A stretch of DNA of 64,000 nt from Reyranella sp. CPCC 100927. Its GTDB lineage: Bacteria; Pseudomonadota; Alphaproteobacteria; Reyranellales; Reyranellaceae. Both the position numbers and the translations under genes were made by a program. Where the stretch lies: assembly GCF_007859315.1 (NCBI RefSeq), contig NZ_VOHA01000017.1, positions 82,031 through 146,030 on the forward strand, in the 5' to 3' direction. Below the pieces are notes generated by a model. It was not told where the DNA came from and searched no databases. It worked only from the letters and a program-made list of their open reading frames with translations. The first letter of the stretch is position 1; each line of letters starts with the position of its first letter. Positions 1-9,147 of this stretch are shown here, in pieces.

Positions 1-1865
1 CGTTCCTCCAGCACCAGCGTCCCCAGCCGCCGCTCGCGACGCGCCACGACGGCCTGCTCGCGGCCATCCCAGCGCAGCACATCGCGGGCAACCAGCCGGT
101 GGTCGAACAGGTCTTCGATATCGGCCAATGCCAGCGGCGCCGCGAGAAAGATGCGGGCGTCCTGCGCACCCTCGTCGAGATCGGCCACGGCCAGCCATTC
201 CTCGGCCGCCAGCGGATCGCCCTCCGGCAACGTCGCGCCGCGCCCACCGCTCAGCCGATAGCGGGCGCCGCCGCCGGGGCGTCGCCGGGCAACACGATCG
301 GGGTACGCCATGGCGACGAGCCGGCCGGTATCGCGGCTATCGACGGCGCCGTTCTCGCGCACGCCCAGCCGCCGGCGCAGATCGCGCGCACTCTGGCGAA
401 CGGCGGCCAAGGTGCCGCGGTCGACCGCCGCACCCGAGACCGGCCGCGTCTCATTGAGGCTCACATCGACGCGATGGCGCAAATCGGGATCGCGCTGTCC
501 GGGCGGAAAGCGCAACAGGTCGCGCGCGGCAATCAAAGCCGCCACCTGGCAGGCGAGCGCGCCACGTCCCTCGTCCTGGCCCCGTAGCAGCAGGTGCGCC
601 AGACGCGGATGCTGGCCCAGCGCGGACATGGCGCGGCCGTGCGCCGTGACCGCGCCGTCGTCGTCCAGCGCCCCCAGGTCCCGCAGCAGATCACGGGCCG
701 TCGCCAGCGCCGCCACCGGCGGTGGCGTCAGCCACGGCAACGCCGTGACATCACGCGTCCCCCACGCCGCCAGCTCCAGCGCCAGGGGTGCGAGGTCGGC
801 GTCGAGGATCTCGGGCACACCGAACGGGCGCAGGCCGCGTTGCGTCGCCTCGCTCCACAGCCGGTAGCAGACACCCGGCGCCAGCCGGCCGGCGCGGCCA
901 CGGCGCTGGTCGGCCGACGCCTGGGTCACCCGCACCGTCTGCAGCCGTTCCATGCCGGTGCGCGGCGAAAACCGCGGCACGCGCATCCAGCCGGCATCGA
1001 CCACGATGCGCACGCCATCGATGGTGAGGCTGGTTTCGGCGATTGATGTGGCCAGCACCACCTTGCGCCGACCGGCAGGCGCGGGACGGATCGCCCGGTC
1101 CTGCTCGCCCGGCGCCAGATCGCCATAGAGCGGCACCAGGTCGGTATCGGCCGGCAAGGCCCCGCGCAGGCGCTCCTCGACGCGGCGAATTTCGCCGACG
1201 CCGGGCAGGAACACCAGGGCACTGCCCGGCTCCTCGGCCACGGCACGCCGCACCGCTGCTGCCGTCACATCCTCGATGCGCCCGTCGGCATCACGCTCCA
1301 GGTAGCGCGTGTCGACCGGGAACATGCGCCCGGCGCTTTCGATGATCGGCGCACCCCCCAGCACCTGCGCCACCGCAACACCATCGAGCGTGGCCGACAT
1401 GGCCAGCACCCGCAGGTCGTCGCGCAGCGCCAGTTGCGCTTCGCGCACCAGAGCCAGCGACAGGTCGGTCTCCAGGCCCCGCTCGTGCAGCTCATCAAAA
1501 ATGACGCAGCCGATGCCCTCGAGCGTCGGATCGGCTTGCAGCCGACGCAGGAACAGGCCGTCCGTCACGACCTCGATGCGCGTGGCGGGACCGACCCGGC
1601 TGTCCAGCCGCACGCGGTAGCCGACGGTGTCGCCAACCGCCTCGCCCAACGTCTGTGCCATGCGCCGGGCGGCGGCACGCGCCGCGATGCGCCGCGGCTC
1701 CTGCATGATGATCTTGCGACCGGCCAGCCACGGCGCATCCAGCAGCGCCAGCGGCACGCGCGTGGTCTTGCCGGCTCCCGGTGGCGCCAGCAATACCGCT
1801 TCCGTTCGCGACAGCAGCGCCTGCTTCAGCGCCGGCAGCGCTTCCTCGATGGGCAAGGCGTCCAT
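1..1865 (-). CDS. hrpB: ATP-dependent helicase HrpB (3' end outside window)
   Basis: DEAH-box RNA helicase-like protein of the HrpB family; its cellular role is poorly defined. About 621 N-terminal residues are visible and the C-terminal part lies beyond position 1. The N-terminus reads MDALPIEEALPALKQALL. It is followed by a Walker A loop (APPGAGKTT), the Arg-rich QEPRRIAARAAARR block and the DEXH box (FDELHERG), then the conserved helicase C region (TSIAETSLTIDGV and QRRGRAGR), all typical of HrpA/HrpB. The ATG start at 1865 gives the usual HrpB N-terminus. The next gene upstream ends only 7 bp away on the same strand. The family assignment is firm; the truncation is a window-edge effect, not a broken gene. 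Confidence 0.93.
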   Translation of the reverse strand, partial: MDALPIEEALPALKQALLSRTEAVLLAPPGAGKTTRVPLALLDAPWLAGRKIIMQEPRRIAARAAARRMAQTLGEAVGDTVGYRVRLDSRVGPATRIEVVTDGLFLRRLQADPTLEGIGCVIFDELHERGLETDLSLALVREAQLALRDDLRVLAMSATLDGVAVAQVLGGAPIIESAGRMFPVDTRYLERDADGRIEDVTAAAVRRAVAEEPGSALVFLPGVGEIRRVEERLRGALPADTDLVPLYGDLAPGEQDRAIRPAPAGRRKVVLATSIAETSLTIDGVRIVVDAGWMRVPRFSPRTGMERLQTVRVTQASADQRRGRAGRLAPGVCYRLWSEATQRGLRPFGVPEILDADLAPLALELAAWGTRDVTALPWLTPPPVAALATARDLLRDLGALDDDGAVTAHGRAMSALGQHPRLAHLLLRGQDEGRGALACQVAALIAARDLLRFPPGQRDPDLRHRVDVSLNETRPVSGAAVDRGTLAAVRQSARDLRRRLGVRENGAVDSRDTGRLVAMAYPDRVARRRPGGGARYRLSGGRGATLPEGDPLAAEEWLAVADLDEGAQDARIFLAAPLALADIEDLFDHRLVARDVLRWDGREQAVVARRERRLGTLVLEE

Positions 1866-1872
1866 GGATAGC

Positions 1873-2619
1873 TCAGGTCCAGTCGAACGTCAGCAGCACC
1901 AGCTTCTCGACAGGTTCGTAGAACAGCAGGATCGAATCGGCGCCGTCACGGCGGTAGAGCCAACCGGGCGTCGAGGCGACAAACTCGAAACGCCGTCCCG
2001 CGGGGCTGAGCGGCCAGACCTGCGTCGGTTCCGGACCGCCTGGCCTGACGACAGGCTCGACAGGGAACTCGGTTGTCACGGTCCAATTGGCATAAGGTGT
2101 CGCGCCGCCAAGCTGCTCGACGAGCGGTTGAGGCTCCATGTTCCCGGACGATATCCGACCTTTGTCGTCGAGCATGTAGAGCCTGCCGTGTTTGCGATAG
2201 GAGGCTTCGGCCCTGCGAAAGGCGGCTTCAGCTTCTTCGTAGTGCACGGCGAGTTCGTCGTAAGCGACATGTGCGTGCTGCGGCAGGTCGTCTCTGGCAT
2301 GCGCCATCAGGAAATAGCGCGAATCCCCTTGGAAGTGATAACGATTGCCGTCGAGCGCGACGATAAAGGCGTTCGTTCGCGCGAAGGTGTCATGAAAATC
2401 CACCGTGTGCTCGCCGAGGAGACCCGCATAGGGCTCTATCGGGCTGAGCATATGAACCCAGCCGGACCAGCCCGGGTTTGCAGCCTTGAGATCGACCGAG
2501 ACCAAGGGATGCAGATGCCGGGCAAGGCCGACCTGCTCCGGCACGAAAACATCTTCCACCACCGGAAACGGTCTCAGAATGTCGCCGGGCCGTGTGAGAT
2601 CCAAGATCGGGTTCGTCAT
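1873..2619 (-). CDS. Hypothetical protein, about 248 aa
   Basis: I do not recognise this protein. It has no signal peptide or membrane segment, is rich in aromatic and acidic residues, and ends LVLLTFDWT. A central stretch (HYEEAEAAFRRAEASYRKHG) looks helical. The start is placed at MTNPILDL because AGGA lies about 9 bases upstream. An in-frame ATG at 2649 would add ten residues (MSNDSAQDRT) but lacks a ribosome binding site and would overlap the neighbour. It sits between the TTT receptor gene and hrpB on the same strand, so it may be co-transcribed with the receptor; no function follows from that. Confidence 0.75.
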   Translation of the reverse strand: MTNPILDLTRPGDILRPFPVVEDVFVPEQVGLARHLHPLVSVDLKAANPGWSGWVHMLSPIEPYAGLLGEHTVDFHDTFARTNAFIVALDGNRYHFQGDSRYFLMAHARDDLPQHAHVAYDELAVHYEEAEAAFRRAEASYRKHGRLYMLDDKGRISSGNMEPQPLVEQLGGATPYANWTVTTEFPVEPVVRPGGPEPTQVWPLSPAGRRFEFVASTPGWLYRRDGADSILLFYEPVEKLVLLTFDWT

Positions 2620-2638
2620 CGTGCGATCCTGCGCGGAG

Positions 2639-3604
2639 TCATTCGACACGCGCGCCCGATGCCTTCACCACCGGCGCCCAGCGCGCCAAGTCCTCGGCCA
2701 TGAACGTCGACAGCGCCTGCGGCGTCATGGGCAGCGCCGTGGCACCCTGTGCCTCGAATTGCGCCACGACCTCCGGCGTCGTGAGAATCCGCAGCGCGGC
2801 GTCGACCAGCTTGTCGACGATCGCCTGCGGCGTGCCGGCCGGTGCGGCGAACGCCTGCCAGGAGTCGGCGGCATAGCCCGGCAAGGTCTCGGCGATGGCG
2901 GGGATATCCGGCGCTGCCTTGTTGCGCTGCGCCGAGGTGACTCCCAGGGCGCGCACTTTGCCGGCCTTGGCCTGCGGGAAGACCGTAGGCATGTTGCCAA
3001 AGATCATATGCACCACGCCGGCCAGCAGATCCTGCAAAGCGGGGCCGCCGCCTTTGTAGGGTACGTGCAGCAGCTTGATGCCGGCCATGGTATTGAACAT
3101 CTCGCCCGACAGATGCAGCGTGGTGCCGGCACCGGAGGACGCGTAGGTGTATTTGCCGGGCTCGCGCTTGGCCAGCTCGATCAGCTCGCGAACATTCTGC
3201 GCCGGCACCGACGGATGCAGCACCAGCAGGTTGGGTAGCGTGGCGATCATCGAGATCGGCGCGAAATCCTTGATCGGATCGAACGGTAATCGACTGTAGA
3301 GCGTCGGGTTGATGGCATGCGAGGCGACATTGATCATGCCCAGCGTGTAGCCGTCGGGCACGGCGCGCGCGAGCTCGCCGACGCCGATGTTGCTGCCGGC
3401 GCCGCCCTTGTTGTCGACCACGAACTGCTGGCCCAACAGGCGGCCGAGGTTCTCGGCCATGGCGCGGCCCAGGTAGTCGGTCGTGCCGCCAGCGGGGAAC
3501 GGCACAATGAACCGGACCGGCCGGTTGGGATAATTCGCCTGCGCCATCGCCGGCAGCGGCAATGCTGCCGCGGCAGCCAGGCTGGAAAAGGTGCGCCGGC
3601 GCAT
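2639..3604 (-). CDS. Tripartite tricarboxylate transporter (Bug/TctC family) receptor
   Basis: Periplasmic solute-binding receptor of the TTT/Bug family, which captures small organic acids and related compounds. The N-terminus MRRRTFSSLAAAAALPLPAMAQA is an exported signal. It is followed by the family hallmark YPNRPVRFIVPFPAGG and later by VDNKGGAGSNIG and the FAPISMIATLPNLL region, all standard for this fold. The start at 3604 is preceded by GAGGGG at good spacing; the frame is open 26 codons further upstream, but that part has no signal-peptide character. No TctA/TctB membrane subunits are nearby. That is common for this very large family, so the ligand cannot be inferred. Confidence 0.92.
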   Translation of the reverse strand: MRRRTFSSLAAAAALPLPAMAQANYPNRPVRFIVPFPAGGTTDYLGRAMAENLGRLLGQQFVVDNKGGAGSNIGVGELARAVPDGYTLGMINVASHAINPTLYSRLPFDPIKDFAPISMIATLPNLLVLHPSVPAQNVRELIELAKREPGKYTYASSGAGTTLHLSGEMFNTMAGIKLLHVPYKGGGPALQDLLAGVVHMIFGNMPTVFPQAKAGKVRALGVTSAQRNKAAPDIPAIAETLPGYAADSWQAFAAPAGTPQAIVDKLVDAALRILTTPEVVAQFEAQGATALPMTPQALSTFMAEDLARWAPVVKASGARVE

Positions 3605-3674
3605 GGTGTCCCCTCGATGATAACGAGCGATGCTAGTCGAGCATGCACGCGATTGCCAAGGCGAGCTCCCGGCT

Positions 3675-4436
3675 TCACCCATTTCGCTTCTTTGTCGCGA
3701 GATAGGCGATGATGCCGTGAAAGGTGTTCACTTCCTGCTCGGTGGGCAGGGCGCGCTGCAGCAGGGCGCGGATGTTGCGCACCATGTCGGGCCGCTTCTC
3801 GGGCACGCGCAGGAAGCCGCTATCGTCCAGTTCGCGTTCGAGATGGGCAAACAGGTTGGCGAGCTCGGCCTTGGTCGCCGGCCGCGTGGTGTTGGTGACC
3901 AGGGTCTCTTCCGGCACGGCATCGGCCTGCGACCATTCATAGGCGACCAGCAGCACGGCCTGCGCGATGTTCAACGACGTAAACCGGGGATTGAGCGGGA
4001 TCGACAGCACGGTATCGGCGTACACCAGGTCGTCGTTTTCCAGGCCGGTACGCTCAGGCCCGAACATCACGGCGCAGCGCTCACCGGCCGCGATCCACTG
4101 ATGGAGCTCAGCGGCCGCCAGCCGCGGGTTGACCACTCGCTGCGTCAGCTCGCGCGCACGCGCCGTCGTTGCGATGACCCGGGTCCGGTCGCCCACCGCG
4201 GCAGCCACCGTATCGAAGACCTGCGCCGCCTCCAGCACCGAATCGGCCCCGGATGCGGCGCGCTGCGCCGCGGGGTTGGGCCAGCCGTCGCGCGGTGCCA
4301 CCAGGCGCAACTCGCCCAGCCCGCAATTGAGCATGGCACGCGCCGTCATGCCGATGTTTTCGCCCAGCTGCGGCCGCACCAGCACGATCGCCGGCGCCGG
4401 CTGGTCAGGAATGTCGCTCTTGTTGGGCCGTCCCAT
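3675..4436 (-). CDS. trmJ: TrmJ-type tRNA/rRNA 2'-O-methyltransferase (SpoU family)
   Basis: SPOUT-class RNA ribose methyltransferase. In TrmJ the target is nucleotide 32 of the tRNA anticodon loop. The three SpoU motifs are visible: motif 1 (VRPQLGENIGMTARAM) near residue 20, motif 2 (FGPERTGLENDDL) near residue 125, and motif 3 (IPLNPRFTSLNIAQAVLL) near residue 148, which forms the knotted SAM site. The C-terminal extension (about residues 175-253) is helical and matches the TrmJ dimerisation tail. The length of 253 aa is normal. The assignment to TrmJ rather than another SpoU member rests on motif detail and length. Confidence 0.88.
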   Translation of the reverse strand: MGRPNKSDIPDQPAPAIVLVRPQLGENIGMTARAMLNCGLGELRLVAPRDGWPNPAAQRAASGADSVLEAAQVFDTVAAAVGDRTRVIATTARARELTQRVVNPRLAAAELHQWIAAGERCAVMFGPERTGLENDDLVYADTVLSIPLNPRFTSLNIAQAVLLVAYEWSQADAVPEETLVTNTTRPATKAELANLFAHLERELDDSGFLRVPEKRPDMVRNIRALLQRALPTEQEVNTFHGIIAYLATKKRNG

Positions 4437-4482
4437 GCCGCGCCTTCTACACGCCGGCAGCGCGCGAGGCCATATCTCTTCT

Positions 4483-4498
4483 CCCCGCCCGGGCGGGG
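4483..4498. repeat. Self-complementary GC hairpin between emrB and trmJ
   Basis: The 16 bases CCCCGCCCGGGCGGGG are perfectly self-complementary and lie in the 73-bp gap after the emrB stop. No T-run follows on the minus strand, so it is a poor intrinsic terminator. Its flanks (TCTTCTC and AAGGAGA) are also partly complementary and resemble the arms of the larger palindromic elements near 51-61 kb. Confidence 0.5.
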
Positions 4499-4509
4499 CA
4501 AGGAGACAT

Positions 4510-6024
4510 CTACGACCGCGTCGCCAGCGGCGCCGGTTTGAGCAGCACCAGCAGCGGGATCGCCGCCAGCACGACGAACATCATGAGCTGGAAGTCGTTG
4601 AGATAGGCGATCATCGATGCCTGACGCGTCAGCTCGCCGTCCCACAGGGCAAGCGTCGTGGCGCTCTGGCCGCCGCTGCCGATGACGGCCATCCAGGACG
4701 GGTTGAGCACGGAAATCGACGGCGCCAACTCGGAGCGGGCGACCTGGGTGTTCTGCGACAGGATCGCCACCAGCGCCGCAATCCCGATGCTGCCGCCGAG
4801 ATTGCGCGCCAGCGCGTTCAAGGACGCAACGTCGGTCCGCTGGCTGGGATGCAGGCTGGCGAACATGATGGTGCTGAGCGGCGGCCAGACGAAGCCCAGA
4901 CCGAAACCCTGCAGCGCCCCGCTCCACACCACGGCCCAGGCGTCGATGTCGAAATTGAACTGCGTCATCTGCCAGATCGACAGCGCCGTGATACCGAAGC
5001 CGAACGCGACCACCAGGCGTGCATCGAAGCGGCCAGCGATGCGGGCGAAGATCAGCATCGCGATCATCATGCCGATGCCGCGTGGCGCCAGCATGATGCC
5101 CACCGTGATCACCGGATAACCGCGCAAGCTCTGCAGGAACGGCGGCATCAGTGCTGCCGTGGCGATCAGGATCAAACCGGCCAGCCCGGCGAACAGCAGG
5201 CCGACCGACACGTTGCGGTCCTCGAACAGGCGCAGATCGAGGAAGGGATGGTGCGTCGTCACGGCGTGGATCAGGAACATCACCAGCGCCACGCCAGCGA
5301 CCACCGCCTCGATCACGATCTCGGTCGAGTGGAACCAGTCGCTGAGTTCGCCACGGTCGAGCATCAGCTGCGCCGAGCCGATGGCAAGCGCCAGCAAGGC
5401 AAACCCGGTGAGATCGAACGGTCGGCCTCGCCGTGGTCCGAGGTCGTGAATGAGGGTCACGATGCCCAGCAGGCACAGCAGACCGACCGGCAGGTTGATG
5501 TAGAAGACCCAGCGCCAGGTGAACTCCTCGGTCAGCCAGCCGCCGAGCGTCGGGCCCATGATCGGCCCGACCATGACCGCGACCCCCCAGATCGACATGA
5601 CGAAGCCGTGCTCTTCCGGCGGATAGGAGTCGAGCAGGATGGCCTGTGACAGCGGCACCAGGGTGGCGCCGAAGGCACCCTGCACGGCGCGGAAGATCAC
5701 CATCTGCTCCAGGGTGGCGGCTGCACCGCACAGCATCGAGGTGATCGTGAAGCCGATTACGGCGATGACCAGCAGGCGCCGGCGCCCCAGCCGGTCGGCC
5801 AGCCAGCCGGCCAGCGGCGTCAGGATCGCCGACGACACGATATAGGACGTCAGCACCCAGGAGATCTGGTCCTGCGTTGCCAACAAGGTGCCCTGCATGT
5901 GCGGCAGCGCGACATTGGCGATCGTGGCGTCGATGACATGCAGCAACGTCGCCAGCATCATCGTGACGGTGATCAGCAACCGGTACCGGCGGGTCGTAGG
6001 CTGGCTGAAAGGCGCCGCTGTCAT
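4510..6024 (-). CDS. emrB: DHA2-family MFS multidrug efflux permease (EmrB-like)
   Basis: Inner-membrane proton-coupled drug exporter with 14 predicted transmembrane helices, 504 aa, the normal length for EmrB/QacA proteins. Visible hallmarks are the N-terminal helix with DATIANVALP (motif D1), the loop GWLADRLGRRRLL (motif A), and the motif C region in helix 5 (GVAVMVGPIMGPTLGGWL). It lies directly downstream of an EmrA-type adaptor gene on the same strand, the usual EmrAB arrangement. The outer-membrane TolC-like partner is not in the window. The gap to emrA is filled by an inverted-repeat element that reaches within a few bases of the ATG, and no Shine-Dalgarno sequence is visible there. 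Confidence 0.93.
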   Translation of the reverse strand: MTAAPFSQPTTRRYRLLITVTMMLATLLHVIDATIANVALPHMQGTLLATQDQISWVLTSYIVSSAILTPLAGWLADRLGRRRLLVIAVIGFTITSMLCGAAATLEQMVIFRAVQGAFGATLVPLSQAILLDSYPPEEHGFVMSIWGVAVMVGPIMGPTLGGWLTEEFTWRWVFYINLPVGLLCLLGIVTLIHDLGPRRGRPFDLTGFALLALAIGSAQLMLDRGELSDWFHSTEIVIEAVVAGVALVMFLIHAVTTHHPFLDLRLFEDRNVSVGLLFAGLAGLILIATAALMPPFLQSLRGYPVITVGIMLAPRGIGMMIAMLIFARIAGRFDARLVVAFGFGITALSIWQMTQFNFDIDAWAVVWSGALQGFGLGFVWPPLSTIMFASLHPSQRTDVASLNALARNLGGSIGIAALVAILSQNTQVARSELAPSISVLNPSWMAVIGSGGQSATTLALWDGELTRQASMIAYLNDFQLMMFVVLAAIPLLVLLKPAPLATRS

Positions 6025-6027
6025 GTT

Positions 6028-6158
6028 TTCGGACCGCGGACGTCCACGCCCGCATTTGCGCGCAGCGACGCGGAGAGTGACCAGCCGTTGACGCTACTGT
6101 GCACGGGCGAAAGCAAGGCTTTCACCCGAGATGCGCGCGTGGACGCGCGCGGTCCGAA
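6028..6158. repeat. 131-bp inverted-repeat element between emrA and emrB
   Basis: Two 28-base arms (6028-6055 and 6131-6158) are inverted copies that match at 25 of 28 positions. Both contain GCGGTCCGAA at the outer end and GCGTGGACG inside. The core between them holds a second hairpin, with GGGCGAAAGC paired to GCTTTCACCC. The left arm ends 3 bp before the emrB ATG and the right arm 8 bp from the emrA stop. No coding capacity is evident. It looks like a small non-autonomous or BIME-like repeat inserted in an operon. Confidence 0.7.
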
Positions 6159-6166
6159 TGAAGAGT

Positions 6167-7300
6167 TCACCGCGGCGCCGCCGTAGGCCCGCCCAGCCCC
6201 AGCGCCCGCGCCATGGCCGTCGTCAACTCGCCGAGCGAGCGCACGTGACCGGTGTCGATCTCGACCAGCGCGCTCATGCCGACCCGCAACGGCGGATCGC
6301 CAGGTTCGCGGCGGACCTCGACCCGTACCGGAATGCGCTGCACCACCTTGACCCAGTTGCCCGACGCGTTCTGCGGCGGCAACACGGCGAATTCCGCGCC
6401 GGTCGCCTGCGCGATGCTCACCACCGTTCCGCGCCAGGCCCGATCGGGATAGGTATCGATGTGAACGATCGCCGTCTGGCCCGGCCGCACGCGTGTCAGG
6501 TCGGTTTCCTTGAAATTGGCCTCGATCCACAGACCTTCGTCGGCCACGACGGTCATCACCGCCGTACCGGGCGCCGCATGCGTGCCCACCGTCGGCTTGC
6601 GCGCCGCGATGCCGTCGATCGGCGCCTCGACACGCGTGCGGCGCAGGTTCAAGGCCGCCTCGTCGCGCGCCGCCTGGCTCTGCTTGACGCGCGGATGTTC
6701 GTCGGTGTGGATCTTGGGATTGCCGGCCAGCGCTGCTTCCAGGCGCATCAGCTCTTCGTTCAGCATGGCAATACGCTGGCGCGCCAGATCGAGGTCGCGC
6801 CGCGACTCATCAAGCCGCTGGCTCGAAACGACCTTGCGCTGCGCCAGTTCGTTCTGGCGGTCAAAGTCGGCGACAGCAAACGTCTCCTGGCTTTTCGCCG
6901 CCTTGATCTCCTCGCGCTTCTGGCGATAGCCCGCGCGCAACCCCCGCACGTCGGCGCGAACGGTCTCCAGTTCCGAATCGGCCCGCGCCAGCGCCAGCCG
7001 GAACGGCTCGTCCTGAATGCGAAACAGCAGCTGGCCACGCGTGACGCGCTGGTTCTCCTGCACCAAGACCTCGATGATGGCGCCGGCCACCTCGGGCGCC
7101 ACCATCACTCGGTCGCCCTTGATGTAGGCGTTGTCGGTACCGACGTGGCGACCTGCGGTCAGCCAGAAGGCGATGCCTGCGATAGCGACCAGGACGGGCA
7201 GCGACCACATGAAGGCGCGGGCTACGGCGCGGCGGGTTGGCCGCCGTCGGGACGACGGCGTGTCTATCTTCGCCGAATCCGTTTCAACAGTGTCGCGCAT
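6167..7300 (-). CDS. emrA: EmrA-type membrane fusion protein (HlyD family)
   Basis: Periplasmic adaptor that links the EmrB permease to an outer-membrane channel. 377 aa. There is a cytoplasmic N-terminal tail rich in Arg, one membrane anchor near residues 31-48 (MWSLPVLVAIAGIAFWL), then the family signature TDNAYIKGDRVMVAPEVAG. The first lipoyl half, a coiled-coil region (about 105-205) and the second lipoyl half with RVEAPIDGIAARKPTVGTHA follow, and finally a beta-barrel domain. It is followed on the same strand by emrB. A short palindrome, ACAATGATTGT, lies 65 bp upstream of the start and could be a regulator site, but no regulator gene is adjacent. Confidence 0.92.
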   Translation of the reverse strand: MRDTVETDSAKIDTPSSRRRPTRRAVARAFMWSLPVLVAIAGIAFWLTAGRHVGTDNAYIKGDRVMVAPEVAGAIIEVLVQENQRVTRGQLLFRIQDEPFRLALARADSELETVRADVRGLRAGYRQKREEIKAAKSQETFAVADFDRQNELAQRKVVSSQRLDESRRDLDLARQRIAMLNEELMRLEAALAGNPKIHTDEHPRVKQSQAARDEAALNLRRTRVEAPIDGIAARKPTVGTHAAPGTAVMTVVADEGLWIEANFKETDLTRVRPGQTAIVHIDTYPDRAWRGTVVSIAQATGAEFAVLPPQNASGNWVKVVQRIPVRVEVRREPGDPPLRVGMSALVEIDTGHVRSLGELTTAMARALGLGGPTAAPR

Positions 7301-7475
7301 CCCTTACCGTCTACGGGCCGGGTGCCGGCCACGCCTTGGCGGCGATGACGTCGCCTCCCTTATGACAATGATTGTGCCTGATCTTGAGCCATGCGTCGTG
7401 GCCTTTGACCCGCTGCCCTGGCATGGCTGCATTGGCCCAACCAGGGATCGCGGGCCGGAAACCATCCGTCCAGGG

Positions 7476-9077
7476 TCACACCGCTGGTGCGGCCCCGTCA
7501 CGAAACAGCTTGTAGGTAATCGCGTCGTAGAGCGCGTTGTAGGACGCATCGATGATGTTGGGCGACACGCCGATCGTGGTCCACCGAAGCCCGTGGCTGT
7601 CGGCGCTTTCGATCATCACGCGGGTGATGGCCGCGGTGCCGCCCGCCGAGTCCAGGATACGGACCTTGAAATCGATGAGGCGCATGTCGACGAGCTCCGC
7701 GTAGTGCGGCAACAGCGCCTTGCGCAGCGCCGAGTCGAGCGCGTTGACCGGGCCGTTGCCCTCGCCGACCTCCATCACCCGGTGCCTGGCGACGTCGAGC
7801 TTCACCGTGGCTTCCGACAGGGTGATCAGCTCGCCCTTGGCGTTCCAGCGCCGTTCGGCCAGCACGCGGAAGCTTTGCAGTTCGAAATAGTCCGGCACCG
7901 TGTGCAATTCGCGTCGTGCCAGCAGTTCGAACGACGCATCGGCACCGTCATAGGCATAGCCGTTGGCTTCGCGCTCCTTCACGATCTCCAGCAGGCGCAT
8001 GACCTCCGGACTCTTGGGATCGATATCGAGGCCGATCTGACGGAAGCGTGCCACGACGTTGGATCGACCGGCCTGGTCGGAGACGACGATAATGCGTTCG
8101 TTGCCCACCGCCGCCGGATCGATGTGCTCGTAGGTGCGTGGATCCTTCTCCACGGCGCTCACGTGCAGTCCGCCCTTGTGTGCGAAGGCACGTGAGCCGA
8201 CGTAGGCGGCACTGCGGTTGGGCGGCAGGTTCAGGCGATCATCCAGCAGGCGCGACAGGTGCGTGAGCTTCGTGAGGTTCTCGGCCGGGATGCCGGTGTC
8301 GTAACCCATCTTCAGCATCAGGTTCGGCACCAGCGCGATCATGTTGGCATTGCCGCAACGTTCACCCAGGCCGTTGATGGTGCCCTGCACCTGCCGCGCA
8401 CCGGCATGCACGGCGGCCAGCGAGTTGGCGACGGCGTTCTCCGTGTCGTTGTGGCAGTGGATGCCGACGGCGCTGCCCGGAATCTCGCGGCATACCTCGC
8501 CCACGATCCGCTCGATCTCGTGCGGCAAGGTGCCGCCGTTGGTGTCGCACAGCACCAGCCATCGCGCACCCGCACGATGCGCCTCACGCACGCAGGTCAT
8601 GGCGTAGTCGCGGTTGGCCTTGTAGCCGTCGAAGAAATGCTCGGCGTCGAACATCACCTCATCGACGCGCGTCTTGGCCACGGCGATCGAGTCGGCGATC
8701 ATGTCGACATACTCGGTGCGACCCAGTTCCAGCGCCACGTCGACATGGAAGTCCCAGGTCTTGCCAACCATGCAGACGGTACGCGCCTTGGTTGAAAGAA
8801 TGGCATTGAGCCCGGGGTCGTTGGCGGCGCTGCGGCCAGCCCGCCGGGTCATGCCGAAGGCGACGAACCTGGCCTGGTTGAACGTCGGCGGAGCGGCGAA
8901 AAACCGGTCGTCGGTGGGATTGGCGCCCGGCCAGCCGCCCTCGATATAGTCGATGCCGATACGGTCCAGTTCGATCGCAATCGCTGTCTTGTCGGCGACG
9001 GAAAAATCGACGCCCTGGGTCTGGGCACCGTCTCGCAGCGTGGTATCGAACAGGTAGACGCGATTATCAGCAGGCAT
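7476..9077 (-). CDS. cimA: (R)-citramalate synthase
   Basis: Condenses pyruvate with acetyl-CoA to (R)-citramalate, the first step of the threonine-independent route to 2-oxobutyrate and isoleucine. The 533-aa chain has the DRE-TIM metallolyase start LFDTTLRDGAQTQGVDFS, the metal-binding HCHNDTENAVANS segment, the GTINGLGERCGNANM glycine-rich region and a C-terminal LeuA dimer (regulatory) domain from about residue 400. The pattern GGWPGANPTD near residue 47 and the overall length match CimA rather than LeuA. LeuA itself is encoded separately at 61.7 kb. The gene follows the HPF gene on the same strand with a strong hairpin in between. Confidence 0.93.
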   Translation of the reverse strand: MPADNRVYLFDTTLRDGAQTQGVDFSVADKTAIAIELDRIGIDYIEGGWPGANPTDDRFFAAPPTFNQARFVAFGMTRRAGRSAANDPGLNAILSTKARTVCMVGKTWDFHVDVALELGRTEYVDMIADSIAVAKTRVDEVMFDAEHFFDGYKANRDYAMTCVREAHRAGARWLVLCDTNGGTLPHEIERIVGEVCREIPGSAVGIHCHNDTENAVANSLAAVHAGARQVQGTINGLGERCGNANMIALVPNLMLKMGYDTGIPAENLTKLTHLSRLLDDRLNLPPNRSAAYVGSRAFAHKGGLHVSAVEKDPRTYEHIDPAAVGNERIIVVSDQAGRSNVVARFRQIGLDIDPKSPEVMRLLEIVKEREANGYAYDGADASFELLARRELHTVPDYFELQSFRVLAERRWNAKGELITLSEATVKLDVARHRVMEVGEGNGPVNALDSALRKALLPHYAELVDMRLIDFKVRILDSAGGTAAITRVMIESADSHGLRWTTIGVSPNIIDASYNALYDAITYKLFRDGAAPAV

Positions 9078-9118
9078 CAGAGGCTCCGGTCAGAACCCCG
9101 CTTCTTGCCGCCCCACCC

Positions 9119-9147
9119 GCCGGCCGTCAACCTGTTAGACGGCCGGC
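9119..9147 (-). terminator. Perfect 10-bp hairpin between the HPF gene and cimA
   Basis: Arms GCCGGCCGTC and GACGGCCGGC surround a 9-base loop and begin at the base next to the HPF gene stop codon. No T-run follows on the minus strand, so it may be an mRNA-stabilising or partial attenuating structure rather than a classical terminator. Confidence 0.5.

Noticed and set aside
4346..6055. A minus-strand frame of 569 codons in another phase of emrB
   Set aside because: The 504-aa EmrB frame has all MFS motifs; this one has none.
7365..7375. Palindrome ACAATGATTGT upstream of emrA as a repressor site
   Set aside because: It is short, there is no adjacent regulator gene, and a similar one occurs at 20266; kept only as a note in the emrA entry.
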